In this document: piece by piece, positions 33,923 through 42,090 of the stretch
How the letters are laid out: every line of letters starts with the position of its first letter
How positions within the stretch are numbered: position 1 is the stretch's first letter
Assembly: GCF_014873875.1 (NCBI RefSeq)
Contig: NZ_JADBEM010000001.1
Location: forward strand, 1,054,001 to 1,118,000
Source of the DNA: Actinopolymorpha pittospori
GTDB lineage: Bacteria; Actinomycetota; Actinomycetes; Propionibacteriales; Actinopolymorphaceae
Direction: 5' to 3'
Length of the DNA: 64,000 bases
Notes under the pieces: model-generated
What the model was told of the DNA's origin: nothing
Databases searched by the model: none
Seen by the model: the letters and a program-made list of their open reading frames with translations, nothing else
Program-made: the position numbers and the translations under genes

Positions 33923-34865
33923 GTGGCCCAACCGGTGGCGAACACCGATCCGCCCTCCGTGCGGATCCTCACCGAGATCCGCCGCCGCATCGCCACGGGC
34001 GAGCTCCGTGCGGGCGACCGGGTCCCCTCGACCCGGCAGATCACCCAGCAGTGGGGCGTCGCGATGGCGACCGCCACGAAGGTGTTGACCGCTTTACGCG
34101 AGGAGGGCCTCGTTCGCGTGGTGCCCGGTGTCGGCACCGTGGTGGACGCGGCGGCCGGTCCCTCGCATCGGCGCACCCCCCCGCCGTCGCGATGGCGAGG
34201 GTTCCGAACGTGAGCTGTCCGTCCCTCGCATCGTGGCTACGGCAACCAGCATCGCCGACACCGAAGGGCTCGCGGCGGTGACGATGCGGCGGCTGGCAAC
34301 CGAGCTCGACGTGGCCACGATGTCGATCTACCGCCACGTCCGCAGCAAGGACCAACTGGTGTTCCTGATGGCCGACGCCGCGTTCGGAGAGGACGTACTC
34401 CCAGCCGATCCGCCGCACGGTTGGCGCGCCCAGCTCGAACTCGTCTGCCGCGTCCAGTGGACGAGCTACCGCAGGCACCCGTGGCTCGCGCACATCGTCT
34501 CGCTCACCCGTCCCCTGCTGTCGGTCAACGCCCTGGCACACACCGAGTGGACCATGAGAGCACTCGACGGTCTCGGCCTCGACCCGGCCACCCAGCTGCA
34601 CATGGCGACCACGGTGGCCAACTACGTTCGAGGTACGGCGACGAACCTCGAACGCGAGGCCCAGGCCGAGCAGGACACCGGAATCACCGACGACGAATGG
34701 ATGCGGGCGAGGGGGCCGGCCCTCACCGAGATGCTCGCCGCGGGCGCCTTCCCGATCATGTCCAGCGTCGCCGGGCGGTCCAACGTCAACCTCGATCTCG
34801 GCTCCCTGTTCGAGTTCGGCCTTGCGCGGTTGCTCGACGGTTTTGCCGCTGTGATGCCGAAGTGA
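33923..34865 (+). pseudogene. GntR-TetR fusion regulator split by a C7-tract frameshift
   Basis: The first frame (GTG 33923, ribosome site GGAAGG) encodes a GntR winged helix: SVRILTEIRRRIATGELRAG, DRVPSTRQITQQWGVAMATA, TKVLTALREEGLVRVVPGVG. It runs into CGCACCCCCCCGCCG and ends at 34213. Dropping one C from the C7 run (34176-34182) joins it exactly to a TetR-like part: VPRIVATATSIADTEGLAAV, TMRRLATELDVATMSIYRHV, then the TetR_C ligand-binding domain up to LLDGFAAVMPK. Intact GntR-TetR fusions are common regulators in actinobacteria, often beside the gene they control. The likely target is the divergent carboxylesterase, now separated by two IS elements. The frameshift could be decay, sequencing error or phase variation. 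Confidence 0.8.
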
Positions 34866-34896
34866 CAGCGAGGTAGGCGCCCCAACCGCGAGGTCG

Positions 34897-35272
34897 TCAG
34901 GGAGTCGGTCTCAGGTGGCGGCTCAGCACCTCGGCCTCGGAGCGCAGTCGCTCGGCGGCGTCGCCGCGGCCGAGTCGCTCGTACTCCGCGGCCGCGGCCG
35001 TGCGCTCCCGTACCTCGTTCTCGATGATCGCCCGTACGTCAGCGTCGGTGAGCTGACGACGCTGCGCCTCTGCCGCTCCCACACCGATCGCCGCTCCCGC
35101 GACGTGTTCGTTCCCCGCGGCGCTGTCCACCCGTGACACCGTCCGCGCGGTGGTCGACGGGGACGGCCTCGGCGTTGTCGATCGCCGCCAGGGCGGAGCG
35201 GAGTGCCGTGATGGCGACGCGGTCGCGGGCCTTGATGGCCGCGGTCAGGTCGTCACGGAGGCTGGCGCGCAT
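34897..35272 (-). pseudogene. GatB/YqeY-domain protein, frameshifted
   Basis: The first frame from ATG 35272 reads MRASLRDDLTAAIKARDRVA, ITALRSALAAIDNAEAVPVD, the classic YqeY start. After a one-base shift near 35130 it continues GVGAAEAQRRQLTDADVRAI, ENEVRERTAAAAEYERLGRG, DAAERLRSEAEVLSRHLRP to a stop at 34897. Together they make a normal-length protein of about 125 residues. YqeY proteins may have a tRNA-related role. It follows the regulator gene on the opposite strand. Confidence 0.75.
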
Positions 35273-35465
35273 GTCGAGATTCCAATTCGAGTAGAAAACG
35301 TGGCTTTGGAGCCGCTGCACCGGCCGACCGACGGTAACAGCACGGCCCTGCCCCGGGCCTCTCCTTTTGTGCCCCAACGCACCGGCCAGCGGGCGAGCTG
35401 GCTGCACCCCGTGCGCTGCGCACTCCTCGTCCATGACCATCCGCAGACGATCGAGGACGAGTCGA

Positions 35466-36325
35466 TCAAGCAGGGCGACCCGTTTCCGCAATGTGGTTGG
35501 AAGTGGCAGCTCCACCAGCTCTGGGGTACGTGTTGGCACCTGCGCCGGGCAGCCCGAACGGCGCTTCCAGAACCGGTGGGCGTCCTGTTACTTCGGTGAT
35601 GACCCCGCTTGCCGCTTCGCGTAGCCGCCTCGCGTCGTTGCCGCAGTGGTCGCGCAGCCGGTCGAATGCCCTGGGCGCATCTCAGCGGTGCTGAGCCATC
35701 AGGGTGCCCATGGCCTGCTCGACAAGCGCCCGGGTGATGACAGCTCGCTCCACCCCTTCATAGACCTCGGCTTCGCTGGCGGTGCGTAGCCAAAGAGCGA
35801 GCCCCCTGGTGGCATCTCGCGCGCACGACTCTGCGCGGTGCACGTCGGCCACCGCGAACGCGTTCGGCCGCTCGCTGTAGAGATTGAGGGCTCCCACCGA
35901 GCGCCGGTCCACACCCTGCAGAGGAACGCTCAGAATCGAGTGGATGCCAGCCTCACGCACATGGTCGCGGTAACGCTCCCAACGCTTCAGCGCATCGTCG
36001 TCACCCGCGTTGACGACCACCCCGCTCGACATCGCCTCCAGGCACGGTCCTTCGCCATCGTCGTACTGCTGCTGGTCAGCCAACCTCGCACGCTCATCGC
36101 TGACGCAGACTGTCACCGGCCATCCGCCGTGCTGGAGCGAGGTGACCCACACCAAGCCGGCGGGTCCACGATCGTGGCCGCCATCCATGCCACTCGGTCG
36201 AGATAGGACTCCAGACTGGGAGGGCCGATAAGGAGTGACTGCATCGTCGCGAAAATCTCAGACTCACCCAAATCTGCCAACTTTCCCCTTCCGGAAAAAG
36301 ATTGCGCAAGTTTGCTTACTGGCAA
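35466..36325 (-). pseudogene. GAF-ANTAR regulator, two lesions
   Basis: A paralogue of the intact gene at 55299-56168. The N-terminal frame gives PSLESYLDRVAWMAATIVDP, then after a one-base shift near 36140 the GAF domain TSLQHGGWPVTVCVSDERAR, LADQQQYDDGEGPCLEAM and LNLYSERPNAFAV. It ends with an ANTAR domain RALVEQAMGTLMAQHR, where the next codon is TGA at the place of Trp in the intact copy (MVQHQWDAPMAF). Beyond that stop the ANTAR sequence continues in frame (DAPRAFDRLRDHCGNDARRL, TGRPP). One frameshift and one TGG-to-TGA change therefore inactivate an RNA-binding antiterminator of the STAS/GAF-ANTAR type. Confidence 0.8.
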
Positions 36326-36565
36326 CTAACTGAACCGCTCCACGCTAGCTCTGGCCGTCACCCTCTGGCGCGAGGCTTTTACGGATCTGCGCGGTTCGCG
36401 GCGTCAATCGGCATCCGAAGACGCCAGCCCTCCCTGGCCCCGCTCGCTCGTTCCGGCCCAGGTGGGGGGAGCAGCGCGGTACACGTTCGGGGCGAGCCAC
36501 CCCTGCTCGCCGGCCTCGCCCCGGGGAAGTGGAAGGGGACTGCGGTCTCGTCCGACTGCTGCTCC

Positions 36566-36870
36566 TCAAGCCCGTTGGACCACTAGCAGGTCACTGGCCT
36601 CGTTCGTCTCATAGCCATGCGGACCCGCGGCCGCCGCAAGGTAACGGTTGAAGGGCTCGACATGAGCGACGGGATCGAAGTCTTCAGGGAAAGGCGAAGC
36701 TTTCATGTAAAAGACCAGCGACTCCAGATCGCAGAACCACGCGCGGAGGTTGACTTGTCCCTTCGCGACCACCCGACAGTTCAGCGCCTCAAAGCTCGCG
36801 GCGTAGGCGCGCGTGGCGACAGCGCCACCGTGCAGCGGGTCGGTAAGAAGTAGGCTGCCCGCCGCCTCGA
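36566..36870 (-). pseudogene. Methyltransferase C-terminal fragment
   Basis: The last ~70-100 codons of what looks like a class I SAM-dependent methyltransferase: LRAWFCDLESLVFYMKASPF, PEDFDPVAHVEPFNRYLAA, and the ending GPHGYETNEASDLLVVQRA. The SAM-binding Rossmann part with its GxGxG motif is missing; upstream sequence is low-complexity and out of register. Assignment rests only on the C-terminal pattern. Confidence 0.45.
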
Positions 36871-36933
36871 CGGCCGCGAGCACAACGACATGCCCCCACA
36901 CAACGTGGACAAGAATGGAGTGAAGGCAACCGC

Positions 36934-37665
36934 ATGACAGAGCAGAACACGGCCCGGCCATCAGACGACGTCGCCTCCGTCGACGGGCAGAAGTACGACG
37001 ACCCGAACGAGGACACAACCGGCCTGGCCAAGAAGATGGCAGTGCACCACGCCGCCCGTGCGACGGCGTACCACGCGATCCTCAACGACCCAGACATCAC
37101 TGCGCGAAGCGAGGTGTCCCGCGAGGCCGCCTCGCTGCTCCCGCTCGAGACAGAACTCGCCACTGTGTGGGCGGCCCTCGCCGGCGGCTGGTCCGGCTTC
37201 GAGGGCAAGAGCGCACCCGACCACGACGAGATGGCGGCCAGCATCGCCTTCTACCTGACCAACCGTGACGACATGTCCGCCATGTCCGCGTGGGTTCTCG
37301 ACTGGGCGGGGATTCCCGAGACCCGCATCAAGGCGTACACGCCCGAGTCCAAGAAGCCGCGCATCGCAGTCCTGTGCGGCTCCACACGGTTCCGCGAGGA
37401 GTTCAGGAAGGTCAACGAGGACCTGACCAAGCTCAAGATGATCGTCGTCGCGCCGGCAGTGTTCGCCGACGACGGGGACGAGATCAGCGACGAGCTGAAG
37501 GCCGAGCTGGGTGAGCTCCACCTCCACAAGATCGACCTGGCCGACGAGGTGTACGTCATCAACCCCGGCGGCTACATCGGCGAATCGACCGCCCGCGAGA
37601 TCGCGTACGCCGAGAAGGCCGGCAAGCGCATCTTCTACCCGTACAGCCCGCTCACCTTCGCCTGA
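36934..37665 (+). CDS. Nucleoside 2-deoxyribosyltransferase-like protein with extra N-terminal domain
   Basis: A 243-residue protein. The C-terminal half (about 143-240) matches the DUF4406/nucleoside 2-deoxyribosyltransferase-like fold seen in phages and actinobacteria: KPRIAVLCGSTRFREEF, MIVVAPAVFADDGDEIS, LHKIDLADEVYVINPGGYIG, ESTAREIAYAEKAGKRIFY. The N-terminal half (AKKMAVHHAARATAYHAILN, DMSAMSAWVLDWAGIPETR) is helical and unrecognised. Such proteins act on nucleotides or nucleoside-sugar bonds and are often phage- or defence-associated. Start ATG 36934 follows GTGAAGGCAACCGC. A small gene follows after 12 bp, suggesting an operon of phage or plasmid origin. Confidence 0.7.
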   Translation: MTEQNTARPSDDVASVDGQKYDDPNEDTTGLAKKMAVHHAARATAYHAILNDPDITARSEVSREAASLLPLETELATVWAALAGGWSGFEGKSAPDHDEMAASIAFYLTNRDDMSAMSAWVLDWAGIPETRIKAYTPESKKPRIAVLCGSTRFREEFRKVNEDLTKLKMIVVAPAVFADDGDEISDELKAELGELHLHKIDLADEVYVINPGGYIGESTAREIAYAEKAGKRIFYPYSPLTFA

Positions 37666-37677
37666 CACGGGGGACAC

Positions 37678-37887
37678 ATGGAGATCCAGAAGGACGCGAG
37701 GAGCCGCGACGACATCGTCGCAGGCGTCCTCAAGAGCTACGAGAACAAACGCTGGACCCCCCGATCCGACTGTGTCGCTGGTTGGCTGGGAGCCCACCTG
37801 CTCGAGGCGGAAGCTACTGTCGGCTGGGGCCGTCAGCTGAGCTGCTCGGCCAACGCGACGATGATCCCCTCGGGGCCGCGGACGTAG
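37678..37887 (+). CDS. Small hypothetical protein, probably 3'-truncated
   Basis: A 69-codon frame with a strong ribosome site (GGGGGACAC before ATG) and start MEIQKDARSRDDIVAGVLKS, YENKRWTPRSDCVAGWLG. This part looks like a genuine small phage-type protein. The last ~20 codons run antisense over the 3' end of the VOC gene (37833-38273), so the original C-terminus has probably been lost at a recombination point near 37800. Confidence 0.5.
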   Translation: MEIQKDARSRDDIVAGVLKSYENKRWTPRSDCVAGWLGAHLLEAEATVGWGRQLSCSANATMIPSGPRT

Positions 37888-38273
37888 CAGAGCCGGTAGA
37901 TGTCCTGGTACTGCTCCACCTCTCCAACGAGTTCCGCACCGCGAGCTCGCAGGCCGGCGACCGTGGCGTCGATGTCGTCGACGGCGAACATGATGCTCCG
38001 GAGGCCCAGAGTGTTCCCCAGTGCGTTCTTCGGCTCAGCGCTGACCGCCGCCGGGGAGTGGAACTTCGTCAGCTCGAGCCGGCCGTGGCCGTCCGGGGTC
38101 CGCACCATCGCGATGTTGACTCGGACGCCGTCGAGTGCGTTGACACGGTCCACCCAGGGTCCCTCGATCGGCGCCTCGCCCTCCAGCTCCATGCCGAGTT
38201 CGACAAAGAACGCGATGGCAGCCTCAAGGTCGTCGACGACGACGCTCACGTGGTGCATCTGCTGGATCGTCAC
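37833..38273 (-). CDS. VOC-family (glyoxalase/dioxygenase-fold) protein
   Basis: A 146-residue two-module VOC protein: MHHVSVVVDDLEAAIAFFVE and NIAMVRTPDGHGRLELTKF in the first half, SIMFAVDDIDATVAGLRARG and YRLCYVRGPEGIIVALAEQL in the second. Metal-ligand candidates are His7/8, the Glu of RLELTKF, and the Glu of PEGIIVALAE. The GTG start has GAAGGAGA at 9 bases. It could be a small-molecule lyase, isomerase or drug-binding protein; the substrate is unknown. Confidence 0.85.
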   Translation of the reverse strand: MTIQQMHHVSVVVDDLEAAIAFFVELGMELEGEAPIEGPWVDRVNALDGVRVNIAMVRTPDGHGRLELTKFHSPAAVSAEPKNALGNTLGLRSIMFAVDDIDATVAGLRARGAELVGEVEQYQDIYRLCYVRGPEGIIVALAEQLS

Positions 38274-38487
38274 GGTGGTTCTCCTTCTTCATCGCGGCCT
38301 GTCGTGGCCACTGGTGTAGCTGGGACGGAGCCGACACCACATTCTCGACACCCGGAAGCGTGCTGAATTCTGGGGACCTGCATCTGGCCGTCACCGCTCT
38401 GGGCGTCCACAGCGCCGAACGGCCTGGAGGTGCTGGAGATCCGTGAGCTGCCGGTACCAGCGGTTCGAGAGGGCTGGAGCCTGGTGC

Positions 38488-38537
38488 GGGTGAAGGGCGG
38501 GCCTGCGGGGACGGGTGAAGGGCGGGCCTGCGGGGAC
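38488..38537. repeat. 25-bp perfect tandem duplication
   Basis: Two adjacent copies of a 25-base unit beginning GGGTGAAGGGCGGGCC and ending TGCGGGGAC, followed by an alternating GGCC/CCGG tract at about 38546-38565. It lies between the VOC start and the TetR stop. Confidence 0.9.
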
Positions 38538-38567
38538 GCCGCCGCAAGCCGGCCGGCCGGCCGGCGA

Positions 38568-39215
38568 TCAGCGTTTGAGGATGGTGTCGCGGATCGTGCG
38601 CGTGATGAAGGCCTGGTACTCCTCGTGCGACTTGCCGTCGAGGCGCACGAAGCGCACGTAACTCTCGACGCTGGTGATGACACAGCACGCCTCGACAAGA
38701 TCGTCGAAGGCAACGTCGGTACGCAGCCAGCCGCGCTCACCGACCACCCGGAGGACGTTCTCGACCTGCCTCCTGATCCCGGCCAGCCTCTCGACAAGGT
38801 GATCCCGCAGCTCGCTGTCGCCGAGGGCCGCGCCGGTGACGGCAGTCCAGACACCGGCCGCCGGCTCGTTGATCGCGAGCATCGCCTCACCAACGAACGC
38901 CGCGAAGCCGTCCGCGTCACGGACCTCGATCATCGCTGTGCCGAGGTCGGTGGCGAAGAAGTCGACCTCACCCTCGACACCGAAGGACGCCACCTCTACC
39001 GCAGCCCACATGAGAGCTGTCTTTGGACCGTGCTTTTGCACCGTCTCGATCGACACGCCGGCCCGCTTCGCGATCTGAGCAAATGTCGCGGCCTGGTATC
39101 CGTTCTCGCTGAACACCCCAGCGGCGGCTTCGACAACGCGCCTTCGAGTCTCCGCCGCCTGACGCTGTCGCAGCTCAGAACGGTACGTGCGGGTGCGGCC
39201 CTCAGCTTCTGCCAT
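38568..39215 (-). CDS. TetR-family regulator
   Basis: A 215-residue TetR protein. The DNA-binding domain is at 15-65 (RRRVVEAAAGVFSENGYQAA, TFAQIAKRAGVSIETVQKHG), followed by an all-helical ligand domain (FAAFVGEAMLAINEPAAGVW, DLVEACCVITSVESYVRFV). ATG 39215 is chosen because AAGGTAG lies 6 bases upstream; a start at 39236 is possible. The gene is divergent from a glycosyltransferase with 85 bp between and probably regulates it. Confidence 0.88.
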   Translation of the reverse strand: MAEAEGRTRTYRSELRQRQAAETRRRVVEAAAGVFSENGYQAATFAQIAKRAGVSIETVQKHGPKTALMWAAVEVASFGVEGEVDFFATDLGTAMIEVRDADGFAAFVGEAMLAINEPAAGVWTAVTGAALGDSELRDHLVERLAGIRRQVENVLRVVGERGWLRTDVAFDDLVEACCVITSVESYVRFVRLDGKSHEEYQAFITRTIRDTILKR

Positions 39216-39225
39216 ATTGACTACC

Positions 39226-39241
39226 TTCATATGCAAATGAA
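39226..39241. promoter_or_regulatory. Possible operator between TetR and glycosyltransferase genes
   Basis: TTCAT-ATGCAA-ATGAA has 5-bp mirror arms and is the only AT-rich stretch in the 85-bp divergent spacer. It is a candidate TetR operator or promoter element; no second copy was seen. Confidence 0.3.
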
Positions 39242-39300
39242 TACTGCTCCATGGGCCCCAATCCTATGCCGCCACCTCAAAGGGGCCACCGGGGGTCGTC

Positions 39301-40641
39301 ATGTCTTCGATCTTGATCGCGGCCGTACCCATCCACGGGCACGTCACGCCACTGCTCGCGGTCGCGCAGCACTTCGCCGAACGAGGTGACCGGGTGCGCT
39401 TCCTCACCGGGTCCAGATTCGCCAGGGCCATCGAGGCGACCGGCGCCGAGCACCTACCTCTTCCCGCCGAAGCCGACTTCGACGACCGGCAGGACTGGAA
39501 CCAGACCTTTCCCGAACGGGCCGCGCTGAAGGGCACGAAGGCGATCGCCCATGACATCGAGCAGATCTTCGTACGGCCCGGGCTGGCCCAGCACGACACC
39601 GCCATGGCGGCGCATGCCGCCGAGCCGGCCGACGCGGTACTGACCGACCCGGCGTTCATTGGCGGCGCCTTCCTACTCGGCCACCCGCCCGGGGTCCGGC
39701 GGCCACCCATCGTGATGTGCGGCATAACCCCACTGCCCATCTCCAGCCGCGACACGGCACCCTTCGGCATGGGACTCACCCCGCTCCGCGGCCCGTTCGG
39801 CCGGCTCCGCAACACCGCGCTCGCCATGATCACCGACAGGCTGGTGTTCCCACCGATCGAGCGGATCGCCGAGCAGATCTTCCACCAGCTCCACGGCCGC
39901 TCGATTCCGTTCGCGGTGCTCGACTGGCCGCGTTACGCCGAGGCCATCGTGCAGTTCACCGTGCCCGAGTTCGAGTATCCGCGGTCCGACGCACCCGCCA
40001 CCCTGCACTTCGCCGGACCGATCTCAGCCTCCGGCTCGCAAGCGCCACTCCCCGCGTGGTGGCACGAACTCGACGGCTCGCGCCCCGTGGTCCACCTCAC
40101 CCAGGGCACAATCGCCAACCACGACTACGGCCAGCTCATCAAGCCGGCGCTCGACGGGCTCGCCGACGACAACGTGCTGATCGCCATCGCGACCGGCGGA
40201 CGCCCCGTGGAATCACTGCCGCCATTGCCCGCGAACGCCCGTGCGGCGGAGTTCCTGCCCTATGACGACCTCCTGCCAAAGACCGACGTCTTCGTCACGA
40301 ACGGCGGGTACGGCGGCGTGCAGTACGCGCTGCGCTACGGCGTACCGATCGTGGCCGCTGGCAGTCATGAGGACAAGCCCGAAGTCATCGCCCGCGTCGC
40401 CTGGTCAGGTGTCGGTCGTCGCATCAGAACCGAGACCCCGACACCGGCCGCGCTCCGCCGTGCCATCCGTTCCGTGCTCGACGACCATCGATACCGAGGC
40501 GCCGCGCTCCGCGTCGCTGAGCACATGGCGGCCACGCGCGGAGTGCACCGACTCGCCGAGATCGTCGACAGCTTGATCGCCGACCTCCGACCGCCCGGCC
40601 TCATGCAACAGCCTGACCCATTCCGCGGCGCGGTTGGTTAG
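39301..40641 (+). CDS. MGT-type (UGT-like, GT1) glycosyltransferase
   Basis: A 446-residue GT-B glycosyltransferase: N-terminal AAVPIHGHVTPLLAVAQHF (acceptor side), C-terminal donor region FLPYDDLLPKTDVFVTNGGY, GGVQYALRYGVPIVAAGSHE, DKPEVIARVAWSGVGRRI. It resembles GT1 enzymes that glycosylate macrolides, flavonoids or glycolipids; the motif T-N-G-G-Y replaces the usual T-H-G-G/A. ATG 39301 follows GGGGGTC. It is divergent from a TetR regulator that probably senses the compound to be modified. The acceptor is unknown. Confidence 0.85.
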   Translation: MSSILIAAVPIHGHVTPLLAVAQHFAERGDRVRFLTGSRFARAIEATGAEHLPLPAEADFDDRQDWNQTFPERAALKGTKAIAHDIEQIFVRPGLAQHDTAMAAHAAEPADAVLTDPAFIGGAFLLGHPPGVRRPPIVMCGITPLPISSRDTAPFGMGLTPLRGPFGRLRNTALAMITDRLVFPPIERIAEQIFHQLHGRSIPFAVLDWPRYAEAIVQFTVPEFEYPRSDAPATLHFAGPISASGSQAPLPAWWHELDGSRPVVHLTQGTIANHDYGQLIKPALDGLADDNVLIAIATGGRPVESLPPLPANARAAEFLPYDDLLPKTDVFVTNGGYGGVQYALRYGVPIVAAGSHEDKPEVIARVAWSGVGRRIRTETPTPAALRRAIRSVLDDHRYRGAALRVAEHMAATRGVHRLAEIVDSLIADLRPPGLMQQPDPFRGAVG

Positions 40642-40724
40642 ATGCACTCGTCTGGCTGGACACAGACGTGCTCATGCTGCTCGGCAGCGCAGAGGATTTC
40701 CCGACCGAGGTTGGACGCACCAAG

Positions 40725-40901
40725 TCAGAGGGACAGATCGCGCGACTCGCTGACCTCATCCCACGGATAGGACCACAGGAATACCCCTGCGAGCACGAAG
40801 AGAACAAGCGGGCCGATGCTTAGCCAGCCGACGACCAGCGCCAAGATCCCGCGCACAGCCATGGCGGCAACCACGAACAAGATCAGGGCTTTGAGCCACA
40901 C
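40725..40901 (-). CDS. Small two-segment membrane protein
   Basis: A 58-residue protein starting at GTG 40901 with a strong GAGAGGAGAGG ribosome site. Two hydrophobic stretches (ALILFVVAAMAVRGILALVV, then GPLVLFVLAGVFLWSYPWD) and an acidic tail (EVSESRDLSL) are visible. Function unknown. It lies between the glycosyltransferase (convergent) and a VOC gene (divergent). Confidence 0.6.
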   Translation of the reverse strand: MWLKALILFVVAAMAVRGILALVVGWLSIGPLVLFVLAGVFLWSYPWDEVSESRDLSL

Positions 40902-41014
40902 CCTGACCTCTCCTCTCTGACGGATACCTGGCCACCTCCAGCTCGGCTACAGTCGCCATGTCAACCCGCTTCGTCCGAAAGAACCGTGCCGACGCCTCAC
41001 GGAGGGAAGCAACC

Positions 41015-41365
41015 ATGATCACTGGGATGCATGCGATCATCTACAGCCGCGATGCCGCTGCCGATCGGACGTTCTTCCGCGATGTGCTCGGCATTCCATT
41101 CATCGATGCGGGAGACGGATGGCTGATTTTCGCGGCGCCACCGTCGGAGCTCGCCTTTCATCCCACGGACAGCGACGGCAAGCATGAGCTTTTTCTCATG
41201 TGCGATGACGTGAATGCGGAAGTGGACCAGTTGGGCAAGAAAGGTATCGAGTGCAGCCCGATCACCGACCAGGGGTGGGGCCTCCTCACGTCGATTCGCC
41301 TGCCGGGCGGTGGCGACCTCGGCCTCTACGAGCCGCGCCACGCGACCGCTTCGGACGGGGCATGA
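41015..41365 (+). CDS. VOC-family protein
   Basis: A 116-residue protein with a single VOC-fold repeat pair: MHAIIYSRDAAADRTFFRDV, DGWLIFAAPPSELAFHPTDS, HELFLMCDDVNAEVDQLGKK, LTSIRLPGGGDLGLYEPRH. His and Glu residues at the expected metal positions (His in MHAI, Glu in LYEPRH) suggest a metal-dependent enzyme or binding protein. ATG 41015 follows GAGGGAAGC; the longer reading from 40958 is not needed. The substrate is unknown. Confidence 0.8.
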   Translation: MITGMHAIIYSRDAAADRTFFRDVLGIPFIDAGDGWLIFAAPPSELAFHPTDSDGKHELFLMCDDVNAEVDQLGKKGIECSPITDQGWGLLTSIRLPGGGDLGLYEPRHATASDGA

Positions 41366-41482
41366 ACAATCGGCGCGTGCGAGCGACGCTGCGCGGCCTG
41401 AGTGTCGCCTTGCGAGGGCGGATTTGGCGCGCGCCCGGCAAAATTGGTTGCTACGCCGATGCTGTGCGAGTTGGGTACGTGC

Positions 41483-41911
41483 ATGCTGATCAGCACACGG
41501 CCTGCGACGCTCGATGACATCGACGCCATCGTCCAGGTGCTCTGCATGGTCTCCGGCAACCCGGACCTGGCGGAGGACTTCCGACACGACGCGCTGGAGC
41601 AGGTTCGCGGCGAGATCGCTAACAGCATCACCTACGTGATCTGTGCCGCCGACGTGCGCGTCGGCCGGCTCCGCGTCGTCCGCACCACCGACTACATTGA
41701 AATCGCGGGTCTCCAAATCGACCCCACTTGGCAGGGCCAGAGCATCGGCACTGTCGTGATCAACGAGATCCTCGACGAGGGCCGTCGAGCCAGCCTGCCC
41801 GTCGAGCTGGACGTCGACAAGGACAACCCGAATGCCGAACGGCTCTACATGCGGCTCGGCTTCCACCGCGTCGGCGAAAACGGCAAGGACTACCGCATGC
41901 GCCGCGTCTAA
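41483..41911 (+). CDS. GNAT-family N-acetyltransferase
   Basis: A 142-residue GNAT protein: STRPATLDDIDAIVQVLCMV at the start, beta-4 GLQIDPTWQGQSIGTVVI with the acetyl-CoA pyrophosphate loop Q-x-x-G-Q-S-I-G, and the C-terminal DKDNPNAERLYMRLGFHRVG typical of the family. The start at 41483 is the first methionine matching the domain. Only GGGTACG is available as a weak ribosome site. The acceptor is unknown. Confidence 0.85.
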   Translation: MLISTRPATLDDIDAIVQVLCMVSGNPDLAEDFRHDALEQVRGEIANSITYVICAADVRVGRLRVVRTTDYIEIAGLQIDPTWQGQSIGTVVINEILDEGRRASLPVELDVDKDNPNAERLYMRLGFHRVGENGKDYRMRRV

Positions 41912-42090
41912 CTCGGCGGCCACAGCCCCGCGACGGCCCACTTGGGGGTTCCGGTCCCGGGCCGCCACAGACGGCCACCTCGTTTGATGCAACCGGCTAC
42001 TAGTGCGGCCAAGGACTGCGCCCCCTGCTCGGCGGGACGTTGCCTTGCAAGGGGCGAGTCCAGGGCCGCCGTTTCTGCGTCGGGCGCAGA

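Noticed and set aside
39272..39300. Riboswitch or leader RNA before the glycosyltransferase
   Set aside because: The spacer is only 85 bp and shows no conserved secondary structure beyond a short repeat.
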